This document shows positions 54,543 through 64,000 of a DNA stretch of 64,000 nucleotides, in pieces. Source of the stretch: Gordius sp. MW1. Taxonomy: Eukaryota; Nematomorpha; Gordioida; Gordea; Gordiidae. The notes below the pieces were generated by a model that saw only the letters and a program-made list of their open reading frames with translations, had not been told where the DNA came from and ran no database searches. Location of the stretch: positions 18,808,001 to 18,872,000 of the forward strand of contig OZ038530.1 in NCBI GenBank assembly GCA_964036665.1, in the 5' to 3' direction. The position numbers and the translations under genes were made by a program. The first letter of the stretch is position 1. Every line of letters starts with the position of its first letter.

Positions 54543-55214
54543 TGTTAAACTCTAACTGGGTAGACAATACGTCTGTAATTAACAATGGATTTATTGGTAT
54601 AATATACATATACATAACAATATTAATACACGTTAAGTCTATCAATACTACTTAATAACGATCTAAATTACATTTAATCCTATCTCACCACCACCGGGCT
54701 ACTATATATAATAGAAATAACCCAAACTAAAATGATGACTCTATTAAACATAATTTTACAGGATTATATTTATGTAAACAAAGCTTAATTCGTACTTGAT
54801 TAACACCGCTGGATATATTTATTATCAAAATTGAACGATTGAGGAGTATCTTCGGGTGTTTTAGGGATTAATCCTATAAACAATACTCTCCTCTGATAAT
54901 AAGCTACTTACCATTCTTTGAATCGCGAGGGCTAGGGTAATTTTGGTCCAAGTAGGTCAATACAACAAACTATTTTGCATTATGAAGTAGCAGTGTAGAG
55001 ATGATGTTAGGCAAGGCATAGATAGCTATTGGAAATAGGCATTGGAACGAATGACAGGGCAATCAATGTGTCAATTGTCTGCTGTTCGACCAATTATATT
55101 GTGTTGTGTAAGTAGTAGGGATATGGTCATTTCATGAGTTAGTTTTCTAAGTGGCCACACGACGCGTTCATACCCGATCAAAACACCTAATTAATAAACT
55201 ATTTATTAGTAACA
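54543..55214 (-). repeat. Putative copia-type 3' LTR
   Basis: The plus strand starts TGTTAAACTC and ends TTAGTAACA, giving TGTTA...TAACA ends. Directly outside the right end is CACTCCCCTCCTC, whose complement GAGGAGGGGAGTG is a polypurine tract placed exactly where a minus-oriented 3' LTR needs one; GGGGAGTGTTA-type junctions are common in Ty1/copia elements. No second LTR is visible in the window, and the adjoining internal region shows no clear coding motif, so this may be a remnant. Confidence 0.5.
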
Positions 55215-56640
55215 CACTCCCCTCCTCATACATACGACCTAAATCATTTGTGTATTATATTATATCAAGGACCCCGGGCTACCCTGTTTGTTGTATTGAA
55301 TTGAAAAAAATAAACTATGGTCTATTAATCTGGGTGTTCGAGAAGAGGCTGGCGGAATTTAAATGTCCATACACAAGGCCTATGGGCCTAAATGGGGGGT
55401 TCAATGAGATTTCTCAAATATAGTGTAATTGTTTGCTTACCCAACAATTTTGAAGTGTCAAAGCTAATGACGATTAAGAGAAGGGCCAGCCGGCCGGCGA
55501 AATGGCAAAGGATTAAATTGGGGAGGAACCTTTTATCCAACGTTCTATATAATATTAAGGCACTCTTTTACGATACAAACAGGAGTTACTCTTGTTGCAA
55601 CACCCTTTTTGTTATTGTGGTACAATCCTAAACATTACATATAAATTAATCAACAATTTTGTCTGGTTAAGAAGACATAAGAGCTGTGTCCCTCCCAATG
55701 CAATTGAGAATTGTGCCTGAATGAAGAGACACAGTTAATAATAAAGAACCGTTGTAAGTATCCGCACAAGCGAGGCAATTACAAAAAAAAAGTTGATCTA
55801 ATGATGGAATGTTAAGTTTATTATTGTACCATTTTATAATCGTCTCTTCCCCAACTCATAGCACTAGCTATTACTAGTAAAGTATATAACATTTGAAAAA
55901 AACAACTTTAACATTCGCTACAAATTTAATTATTATGGTTTATAAAAACTTCCCTCAACTTTCCCCTTAAATTAAACCTATTCCTCATATTAAACAGCAC
56001 TGTAGATCTCAAGTAAATTTTATATTTTAAAGTTTTTAATTCGCTTACATGTTCACTAAACATCATTTTAATCCGTTCCTTTAAATATAGTTAGCTGAAG
56101 CCTAATATAGTCTAATTTACCTAGCTTCACAATTTTATAATAAACGCAAATATAATTATAAATGGTTAAATAAGCATATTTATTTAATGACATTGCTTCA
56201 TGGCCCGTCTTTGCTATTCCACATCGATATTTAATCTAAATGTACACTTAATATAATTAGACTTTTGTAACATCTCAATATCATTTTTAGTAGTAGTAGT
56301 AGTTATATATAAGAATTAGATAATATATTAATTGGCTTAACCAAGGGCAGCCAAAAAAAGGTATTTTCTAATAACATTTTTAATATAACGAATTTAGGAT
56401 AAAATGCTAAAATAATCACCTCCCCCAATTGGAAATTAAACTCCCCACTCTCTTTGATAACGCTCATGGTTATATTCAATGATTGGGCACTACTAGTTAG
56501 GAGAATAATTGTTCATCCAGTTTTATTAAAATTTTCTACCGAACCCAACATTCACCCATCTATTTAAGGGTTACTTTTTTTAATTGAAAGAAAATATTAT
56601 TTATTAGTTCATTGCCACGAAACTTTAACTTTATATTTTA
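55215..56640. other. Internal remnant and AT-rich interval
   Basis: 55215-55640 would be the internal 3' region of the putative copia element, but no RNase H or reverse transcriptase motif was recognised in any frame, so the open frames at 55151 and 55392 are not called. A (TAG)5 microsatellite is at about 56289-56304. Confidence 0.35.
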
Positions 56641-59489
56641 TCCCTGGTGAGGAGGTCAGCAGACAAAAAAGTACCGTTAAAGAGCTATTTTATTTTGATG
56701 ATTTAGATTTTCCAGGGGTAAAATAATATGATACAGAGATAAAGTTTGTTCATTTGAAAAATTTTGTTGCGAGATTTGAAAGAGAGAAAATAAAGTTGGC
56801 TTAAATTTATGACATAAACGGCGGTTTAGCAACCAAACAACGGTAACAAAAGAAAAGATTTGGAGGAAAAGATAACGCAATTGTAATGGATGAGATTTAA
56901 ATGTAAGCGGCAGCTGCCCATGTTATGAATTATGTGTTAATAAATTATACCAGAAGATCTCTTAGAAATTTTGTTATGGTGCGCTCAAAAAAACCACTAT
57001 CGACTTAATATTTTGGTGGTAACCTTTTTATGCTGGCTAAACCAACATCTCATTACACAACAGCCAACATCGGGTTTAGCTGGTGCTGTTGGCTCTTCCT
57101 TCAGTGCTAAAACTATTTTTGTGGTTTTTTGTGCTGTGTGTACGGCTAAAATCTTCCCCTGGGTTAGCAGCGTGTTATGTATTTGTAAAGTTTGTTGTAA
57201 GAAAGTTCTTTTGAAGTTTTGAGCTGGCCTCACTCGCCTACAACAATTCAATTTTTTGCAGTGTAGCATTTATCAGAACTTCTTTCTGGTTGAAAAACTG
57301 AAGAACTAAAATATTATGAATCGTATAGAATGAAATCGCCGTTAGTAACATTGCATTTATATTTTTTTTTAAATAAATTAAGCAATGTGGCACTATTAAG
57401 ATTTTTGATTTGAAGATTACTTTAGTCTTAAATTATGACTACAAAGAATATTTCGTTTTAAATTATGATAACCAAAGGCCTTATGTTTTATTTTGCATAG
57501 GGATATAAATTGAACACAAAGAGAAAACTATATATAACTTTATTGTATAGATAGAGCAAAAAAACTTAGTTCTTTGAAAATAATTAAATTACCCAATTCA
57601 TGCTAATATTTTTGCCATGGTTGATGTGCACAATTAGAAATATCTCAAAAAATTTATCTCAAATGTCCGGTTTGTTTAGTCTTGCACTTTTTTAGTTTTC
57701 TCTGATATATTATTTTTTATCGAGGATCAATGTTCCACACTGAGGTATGCAGTATTTAAAAATAATCATGTTTTTATAAAATCACTTTTGTCAATTACAT
57801 TTTTAAGGATTACCCAGTAAAACTCTAATCGATGCACTTATTAATGCACTTTCAATAATGAGGGATGGTTAAATATTTGACTCATAATGAGCTAAATAAA
57901 AGATTGATCTTATAGCAAATAATATATTACCTCTAATAAATATGATTAAATATTAATGACATTCGATATTACCGTTAATTTTTTAAAAGGTCATTAGATC
58001 ATTTTAAACTCTCAAACGTTATTTATAAATGGTAACTATTCTAAATTACCTGTAAGATTAATAACTTTATATTACCATAAATTGCTTATTAAATAATAGT
58101 GAATTATAGTAAAAACTTTAAAAATTTGCCAATTAGTCCTTCCCTAAATTCTTATTAACCTTTTCACCCCCCCCCCTTCCCCGGTTAACCCCAAGTGAAT
58201 TATAGATTTTAATTTCTGCGGTATATAATCGATGTTATTATATGATAGACGTTAGTGGACACAAAAGTGACATTGTAAACAGTGACTTGAACTTGGTAGT
58301 GAGTAATGTCCATACACAAATACGCCATTCGATGATTTTATTACAAAGCCGTTTTTAAATTATTTTATTAAATATTTGTTGCAATAATATTAAGCTAAGC
58401 ACGCCTCTCCACTCAATGAAAAGATGGTCGGCAAAAGCACAAAAGCAAAAACGTATTGGAAAATTATTCTTTGTACTCTTCCCTATAATTGCTTAATATA
58501 ATTTTTGATAACAATCGGCATCAATCACTAATAAAAATAAACACCTCGCCGAATAAATATAACCTGTATTAATGGATACTTACTTACATTAGATAGCTTT
58601 TCTATTACGCGCGTTCCCTTTTGAGATCTCATTTAAAACTGAATGTTAAGCTGTAAGCTGCTCCCGTCCCCCATTGCACTTTTAAAAATATCTCAAGCAC
58701 GCACTTTTTAACTAAAGAACCGTCGACTCCTCCATTACGTGGCAAGATGCTACGCATAATCCTGTAAAGGTATATCATGCATTCAAAGGTTAAACAAAAT
58801 TTGAAGTAACTTTATTAGATCATTTATTACAAAAAAAGAAAGAGATTTACACATCACCTTATTAAGTAAGTACCACGGGGATTTTACTAAAACAAAATTA
58901 TTAACCCTTTATCCCTTATTATAATCTACACCAAAGATCTGTCGGGAGTCATCTCTAACATTTAACCCTTTAAAACAATCAGCACAAAGCCGGAGAGCTG
59001 GGGCCTAAAAATTTTCCCAAACTTTGTAGCTTTATTTACACAACGAGAACTATGGGTTTATTTAAAGACGTGTTAAAGACTAGAAAGATCCCACTTAACT
59101 CGGTTTGTCATCTCATGAGATGATTACATAAGTTACGTTTCCTAAGGATACCAACGCTATTGACTTCTTTTTTTACATTTTTGAAAAAATTTGACCCAAC
59201 CTTTGCTTGTATTTCCATAAAAGATTTTTATTGATACATCTTTTTGATGATTTTTCCTTTGAGACATTTATTACCACTACACATAGAAGCGCATAATAAA
59301 GGTGGGGGAAAAGTGTTGTATGGAAAAGGGACTTATCGATATGTAAATACAGTATAGTAATATATACCTGCGATTGTATTGTGTGTGTAAATGACCCTCT
59401 TGAGACGAGACTTTATTTGCAATCAACGCTCTTTAAATTATCATTTATTATAAACCTCTCACATTTAACAGACAAACTATTTAAGCGAA
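56641..59489. other. Upstream region of the zinc-finger gene, no gene called
   Basis: Two open frames (56677-56880 and 56997-57269, minus) have no recognisable motif. The region was scanned by eye for PR/SET-type text that could precede the zinc-finger exon and none was found. A C-run near 58167 marks a homopolymer. CTCTCACATTTAACAG at 59456-59471 is a possible splice acceptor 18 bp before the zinc-finger ATG. Confidence 0.35.
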
Positions 59490-60629
59490 ATGAATTTCAA
59501 TGCGAATTTCAACAATAACGCCGACTTTAGACGGGATATTGCTATGTCCAATCGAATGACTTCCATGAATTTTCCAAAATTCTATGATTTACCAACTTTA
59601 CCACTCCCCTTTCCATACCCGCCTCAAATTCATGGAAACAGCATGCAGATTGAAAACGGTCAAAAACGATTTACACATACAAATCAACTTATGGAATCAT
59701 CGAACTTTTATCCTATAAAAGGGTTCGATCCTTATTTTTCCAATTTCATTTATCCCCTCATTCAACGCCAAAATGACTATTCGACGTGCTACGCCGCCCA
59801 CCCTTTTTTCCCTTACAATTTCAGTTCAAACAGGAGCTGTCCAAATTTTCCATTTAATTTAAGCACGCTATCATATGGTAAAGAAGCATGTACTATTCCA
59901 GCCTATCCCAGCTCGCTGGGCGACAAAAATGGGTTTCGAAAAGAAGTATGTGTACCACCTAAAAAATTTAAGGGTATGAGAGGATGTGAGGGCTTAGTGA
60001 TAAAAGAGTTAGGAGCCAGCACAAAGCCGCTGACAAATGGTACTGCGGTCAAATTTTCTATCGACTCCTTGCTCGGCCTCAAAACCTCCCTAATATCAAA
60101 AACGTCTTTAAATTGCAACAGTAACTTGAAAGATGATACAATTTCACTGCAAGGTCTCCGAAATGAAAACTCGAAAACTGAGGTACATTCAGACTCTAAT
60201 GCTGAAAAATGTCAAATCGATTTCAACTTTAACTTAAGTAAACTCATTGAAATAGTAGACATGAATGCCCAAATCCACACCTCTAATCCCTTCGTACAAA
60301 CTGGTCAACCCAAGGTAAGAAGTCAAAAGAGTGGTGGTAGAAAGCACTCAAATTTGCTCTGTAAAAAGGGGAGTCGTTTTACGAAATGCAATAAACTAGC
60401 TCTGATAAATAAAAATAAGGGGGAAACTTCTCATAAATCTCCAAACAAGCATCTCTGCATATTTTGCGGTAAATACTATTCTCGCAGGTACGGCCTCAAA
60501 ATTCACCTTCGAACTCATACTGGCTACAAACCCTTAAAATGCAAATATTGTGACAGAACTTTTGGGGATCCTAGTAATTTGAACAAGCACATCAGACTTC
60601 ACTTGTCCACAGTCGAACCAAAAATATAA
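59490..60629 (+). CDS. C2H2 zinc-finger protein, PRDM13-like fingers
   Basis: A 379-residue probable nuclear DNA-binding protein. The N-terminal half is rich in Asn, Phe, Pro and Tyr. Residues 189-195 read FSIDSLL, an eh1-type motif of the kind that recruits Groucho/TLE co-repressors. Two classic C2H2 fingers close the protein: C323, C326, H339, H343 in CIFCGKYYSRRYGLKIHLRT, a TGYKPLK linker, and C351, C354, H367, H371 in a finger with FGDPSNLNKH. The pair is close to two adjacent fingers of PRDM13 as I remember them; the PR domain and the other PRDM13 fingers are absent. The start ATG has an in-frame TAA just upstream, but an acceptor-like site between them leaves room for an upstream exon. 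Repressor function is inferred. Confidence 0.85.
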   Translation: MNFNANFNNNADFRRDIAMSNRMTSMNFPKFYDLPTLPLPFPYPPQIHGNSMQIENGQKRFTHTNQLMESSNFYPIKGFDPYFSNFIYPLIQRQNDYSTCYAAHPFFPYNFSSNRSCPNFPFNLSTLSYGKEACTIPAYPSSLGDKNGFRKEVCVPPKKFKGMRGCEGLVIKELGASTKPLTNGTAVKFSIDSLLGLKTSLISKTSLNCNSNLKDDTISLQGLRNENSKTEVHSDSNAEKCQIDFNFNLSKLIEIVDMNAQIHTSNPFVQTGQPKVRSQKSGGRKHSNLLCKKGSRFTKCNKLALINKNKGETSHKSPNKHLCIFCGKYYSRRYGLKIHLRTHTGYKPLKCKYCDRTFGDPSNLNKHIRLHLSTVEPKI

Positions 60630-60730
60630 TTGCTCTAAATGAATTTTCCCCCTTTATTAATTTATTATAAAATGATTGTATATGTTTATTTATATTCTTA
60701 TATAAAAACCATTGGAATCTATTTCTACTT

Positions 60731-60768
60731 AATAAATGTATTATATGTGAAAGAGGTTATGAAATAAA
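60731..60768 (+). promoter_or_regulatory. Poly(A) signals of the zinc-finger gene
   Basis: AATAAA occurs at 60731-60736 and again at 60763-60768, about 100-140 bp after the stop, followed by TTTTGGTG, a GU-rich element typical downstream of cleavage sites. Confidence 0.6.
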
Positions 60769-61159
60769 GTTTTGGTGCAATGGTTAAAATTTGATTTTGA
60801 ACAAAATTAAAATAGGCGTTTTTATTACGATTTTTTTAAATTTTGCTTTTTATAAAATGAATGTAAAACACATTTTTAGTGTATATTATCGTTCTATTAA
60901 ATATTTGATCAAGGTTTTTAAATATTATAGAGTAGTCTCTTATTAGCCATTTATGGCCTTGGTTATGATTATGTCGCGATGACTTCAAGTCTACTTAAAG
61001 CAAATTACAACTAATCCACAACTAGACAGATAATATTCAAGTGCATGTATTAATAAACTACTTAAAAATACCATCATAATTTAGTTTCCAAGCTTTAAGG
61101 GTAAACATAACATACTATCTTAGCAGTCGCTTTGAAAACATTGAGATCGATAATTAAAA
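60769..61159. other. AT-rich interval, nothing recognised
   Basis: No gene or repeat family was recognised here. Confidence 0.3.
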
Positions 61160-63312
61160 ACTCGGGCCTTCGGCCCTCGTGGGAAGGGGGAGAAGGGAAG
61201 GGGAGTAGGGGAAGGGAAGAGGGGAAGGGGGAACTCTTCTATACTCCGTATAAACGTAGCATATTTGCTATGCAATTTATGGGCGAGAAAGGTGGGAAGG
61301 GGCGAGAATGCCTATAGGGGGTATTAGATGCAAAATAATTAGTTAATTAGTTATAGGCCCTTGTAGGGGAGGACATAGGGTAATTATCAATGTTAACCAA
61401 TTCAAAAACGAAAAAAAATTTCGATTTATTTGGCCAATGGTCATTTTTTTATTGGTCAGTAGCCAGCGGACGGTCAAAAATTCATATTATCATTGGTATT
61501 AACATGAACAAATATTAATTTAATTTAAAAAAATTAAAAAAAAAATTTTGTCCCCTCCCAGACTTGAACCCCACACCTCCAGTTCACAAGCCGGCGCTAT
61601 AACCACTATACCACGCTGGCTTTGAAATAGTAGAAGTTATTATGTTATTTATATAGATAATGAAATAATAAAGTTGTGTTTTATGTTTAGAAAATCAATA
61701 TATTTCGTCGGTCAGTAGCCAGCGGACGGTCAAAAAGTCATATTATCAATGGTATTAACAAAAACAAAATATTAATTTAATGTAAAAAAAAAAATTAAAA
61801 AAAAAAGTTTTTTTTAGTTTTAAAAAAGGGCTAAATTCTTAAACTACCAGCCCGATTCGCTCGAAACTTTACCCGTAGGTGCCCAGGGCGGCCGGGGGTA
61901 AAATAACCTTTTCAGATTCCTAAAATACCTTTTCATTTTAAAAATATCGGACATTTCCCTGCCACACGTGCGGTGTAATATCTATGACACGTAGAAAAAT
62001 TTTACTAATTATATAAACTTACGCGCGCCATCTAATAAAGTACAATTCGTGTTTGAGTTTAATAGTAGATTCAATTTAATTAGAAATAACGGGCTATGAT
62101 TATACCTTTGAAGGAGGTTTCGAATTTTGTGTTAGTTTCTATCGATATATTTTATCGTAAATTAGAATCTAATACCTATATTATTTTTTTAAATATTACT
62201 TTTTAGGTTTTCTATGAAATCACAATCTAATTAAATGAAATATATTAACCCAATAAAAAAATATATAAGCATTTATAAGGTTAAAAATATATATTATATA
62301 GTTGGCTGTCTGTTAGACCATCTATAATAAATTTTTAGGTTATATATAAAATTTGGCCAATGGTCATTTTTTTTCATTGGTAAGCAGCCAGGACACGGTA
62401 AAAGTGGATATAAATTCATAAGTCAAAAAAAAACGAAAAAAAAAATTTTCGAGTCACATTTGGCCAATGGTTATTTTTTTCCATTGGTCAGCAGCCAGGA
62501 CACGGTAAAAGTGGATATAAACTTATAATAGTCAAAAAAAAACTAAAAAAAATTTCGAATCACATTTTGGCCAATGGTCATTTTTTTCCATTGGTCAGCA
62601 GCCAGGACACGGTAAAAGTGGATATAAATTCATAATAGTCAAAAAAACTAAAAAAAATTTTCGAATTACATTTTGGCCAATGGTCATTTTTTCCCATTGG
62701 TCAGCAGCCAGGACACGGTAAAAGTGGATATAAATTCATAATAGTCAAAAAAAACGAAAAAAAAAATTTCGAATCACATCTTGGCCAATGGTGATTTTTT
62801 TCCATTGGTCAGCAGCCAACGGACGGCCAAAAAGTCATAATAGCAATGGTAGTAACAGGAACAATCATAATAGTCAAAAAAAAACGAAAAAATAAACTCG
62901 GATTCACATTTTGGCCAATGGTCATTTTTTCATTGGTCAGCAGCCAGCGGACGGCCAAAAAGTCTTATTATCAATGATAGTAACAAGAACAATCAAAAGA
63001 GTCGAAAAAAACTCCGGGATTCTAACCCCAAAACTAGTTAAATTGCATAGCAATTACCAAAATTTAAATATAGATATACTTATGCATTAATTTAACGTAG
63101 CAATTAAAACCCGACCCCGCCCGAAAGCGAGGGAGATAGAGATGAGGGGTGGGGCACCTCTTGATAGAGATGAGGGGTGGGGCAACTCTTTCTCATGCAT
63201 TAATTTAAAAAAGCGATAACCTAATATACCCAATGCAAATAGATAGGGAGGGTAACGGACGACGGACGACGGACGGACACCAAAAAACGATCCCATAAAT
63301 TGCATAGCAATT
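61160..63312 (-). mobile_element. 2.15-kb element C, inverted copy of element A
   Basis: Read on the minus strand it runs from AATTGCATAGCAATT at 63298-63312 to the hairpin text ACTCGGGCCTTCGGCCC at 61160. All internal parts occur in the same order as in 37854-40014: GC block, ~125-bp array (62340-63010), unique AT region, Helitron fragment, tRNA-like head and C-rich tail. Identity is high throughout, with small indels. Flanks are T-rich on both sides in element sense. Small open frames here are shadows. Confidence 0.85.
61550..61620 (-). promoter_or_regulatory. tRNA-like (Pol III) head, inverted copy
   Basis: On the minus strand GCCAGCGTGGTATAGTGGTT carries the A box and GGGGTTCAAGTC the B box, as in 39563-39633. 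The acceptor stem again fails to close, so it is not a tRNA gene. Confidence 0.75.
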
Positions 63313-63719
63313 AAAAAAAGATTATATTAAAATTAAGTAAATCTTTTTTAAGGGCTTTGCATATTAGTTTAAGAAATTGATTTTTCCTTGCGCCCAAAAT
63401 ACCAAAAGCTTAAATCTACTTATTCATGGCTTATCAAATGTGCTTTAAAATATAATCAATTAAAATATAAGCTTTTAATAAACACTTGGAAAAAATGTTG
63501 TAGAATATATCCTAAATTAAAATCAAACTACATGATTGGGCTTTAACGATTTTTTCCTTAAGATTCCTTATAAGTAAGTTAGAAAATTTTTAAAGGTAGA
63601 GAAATAAAGTAGAAGAGGAAGTATATAGGCCTAGCTACTGGAATAACTTTTTTAGAATATTTTACATTATAATTCGCACATCTATCAATATCATGAAATT
63701 GCATCAAAAATATTCACTA
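63313..63719. other. AT-rich interval, nothing recognised
   Basis: No gene or repeat family was recognised here. Confidence 0.3.
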
Positions 63720-63875
63720 TTGATAACACGGTTCGACAAAAAAAATCGACCGACAAACTGCTTGCAAACTATGGGAGAGTTTTTCACGGTTAGCAGGAAT
63801 ATCTTTTTCATAAAATACAGCAATTTTGGCGTTTTCAAGCGTCAACAACTTGCAAATTAATCGGTAATTCATATA
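63720..63875 (+). repeat. Dispersed ~200-bp repeat, copy 4
   Basis: It contains TCGACCGACAAACTGCTTGC, GTTTTTCACGGTTAGCAGG, ACAGCAATTTTGGCGTTTTC and GTCAACAACTTGCAAATTAA. The middle (the TTTTTTCCCTATACG part) is deleted in this copy. Confidence 0.78.
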
Positions 63876-64000
63876 ATTATAATTATATCAATGGTGTGTG
63901 TGGAAACTTTTTAAACAAAATTATAAAAGTGAATCAGAATTAATCAGAGGCAATTTTCATATTTTGCTCCTCGATTTTATTAAAAGGCAAATATACAAGT
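63876..64000. other. Window edge, nothing recognised
   Basis: AT-rich sequence up to the window end. Confidence 0.25.

Noticed and set aside
56677..56880. 67-codon minus frame
   Set aside because: Hydrophobic AT-rich translation without motif or neighbours.
56997..57269. 90-codon minus frame with Cys and basic residues
   Set aside because: No recognisable domain, no splice context and overlapped by an equally open plus frame; evidence is insufficient.
58000..59489. PR/SET domain exons upstream of the zinc-finger ORF
   Set aside because: No PR-domain-like text was found by eye; absence cannot be proven without profile search or RNA data.

Overview
This 64-kb window is AT-rich nuclear DNA from an animal, most likely an invertebrate. 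The evidence is spliced genes, C2H2 zinc fingers, a globin, interstitial TTAGGG-type telomere motifs, and Helitron, hAT, Ty3/gypsy-like and possible Ty1/copia-like elements. I cannot name the species. Most of the window is repeat. Only three host loci can be supported, and most long open frames are translations of tetranucleotide microsatellites or tandem arrays.

Layout. 1-7440: two head-to-head Helitron copies; the right one carries a broken Helitron N-terminal ORF, is interrupted by a deleted gypsy-like LTR element with perfect 5-bp target duplication, and runs into a 0.75-kb (ATGT)n tract and Helitron-derived repeats. 7729-8109: a complete small Helitron. 9154-11473: a foldback element with ~500-bp inverted arms and a 1.3-kb array of a 20-bp, nearly C-free unit. 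11512-15021 (minus): three tandem exons of a DnaJ (Hsp40) C-terminal domain, preceded by a frameshifted Cys-rich/Pro-Gln-rich region that may be the same gene. 15299-29300: Helitrons, a hAT-like MITE family with verified 8-bp target duplications, and ~880-bp inverted arms 9 kb apart. 30256-31242: an intronless globin with an N-myristoylation signal and a long N-terminal extension. 32923-36194: 2.4 kb of almost uninterrupted (ATGT)n joined to a Helitron 3' end. 37479-46048: a complex of ~125-bp repeats, tRNA-like promoter boxes and a hairpin 3' end; one 2.16-kb unit recurs inverted at 61160-63312. 47444-49108: a hAT transposon with perfect 8-bp target duplication and a decayed, spliced transposase. 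51708-55214: a MITE-like element and a putative copia-type LTR. 59490-60629: a two-finger C2H2 protein resembling the PRDM13 finger region, with an eh1-like repressor motif.

The host genes do not look functionally linked. The window is best read as a few isolated genes in a transposon-rich region where rolling-circle and hAT-type elements, foldbacks and microsatellite expansion dominate. Decay (frameshifts, stops, deletions) is common, and some frameshifts could be assembly errors.
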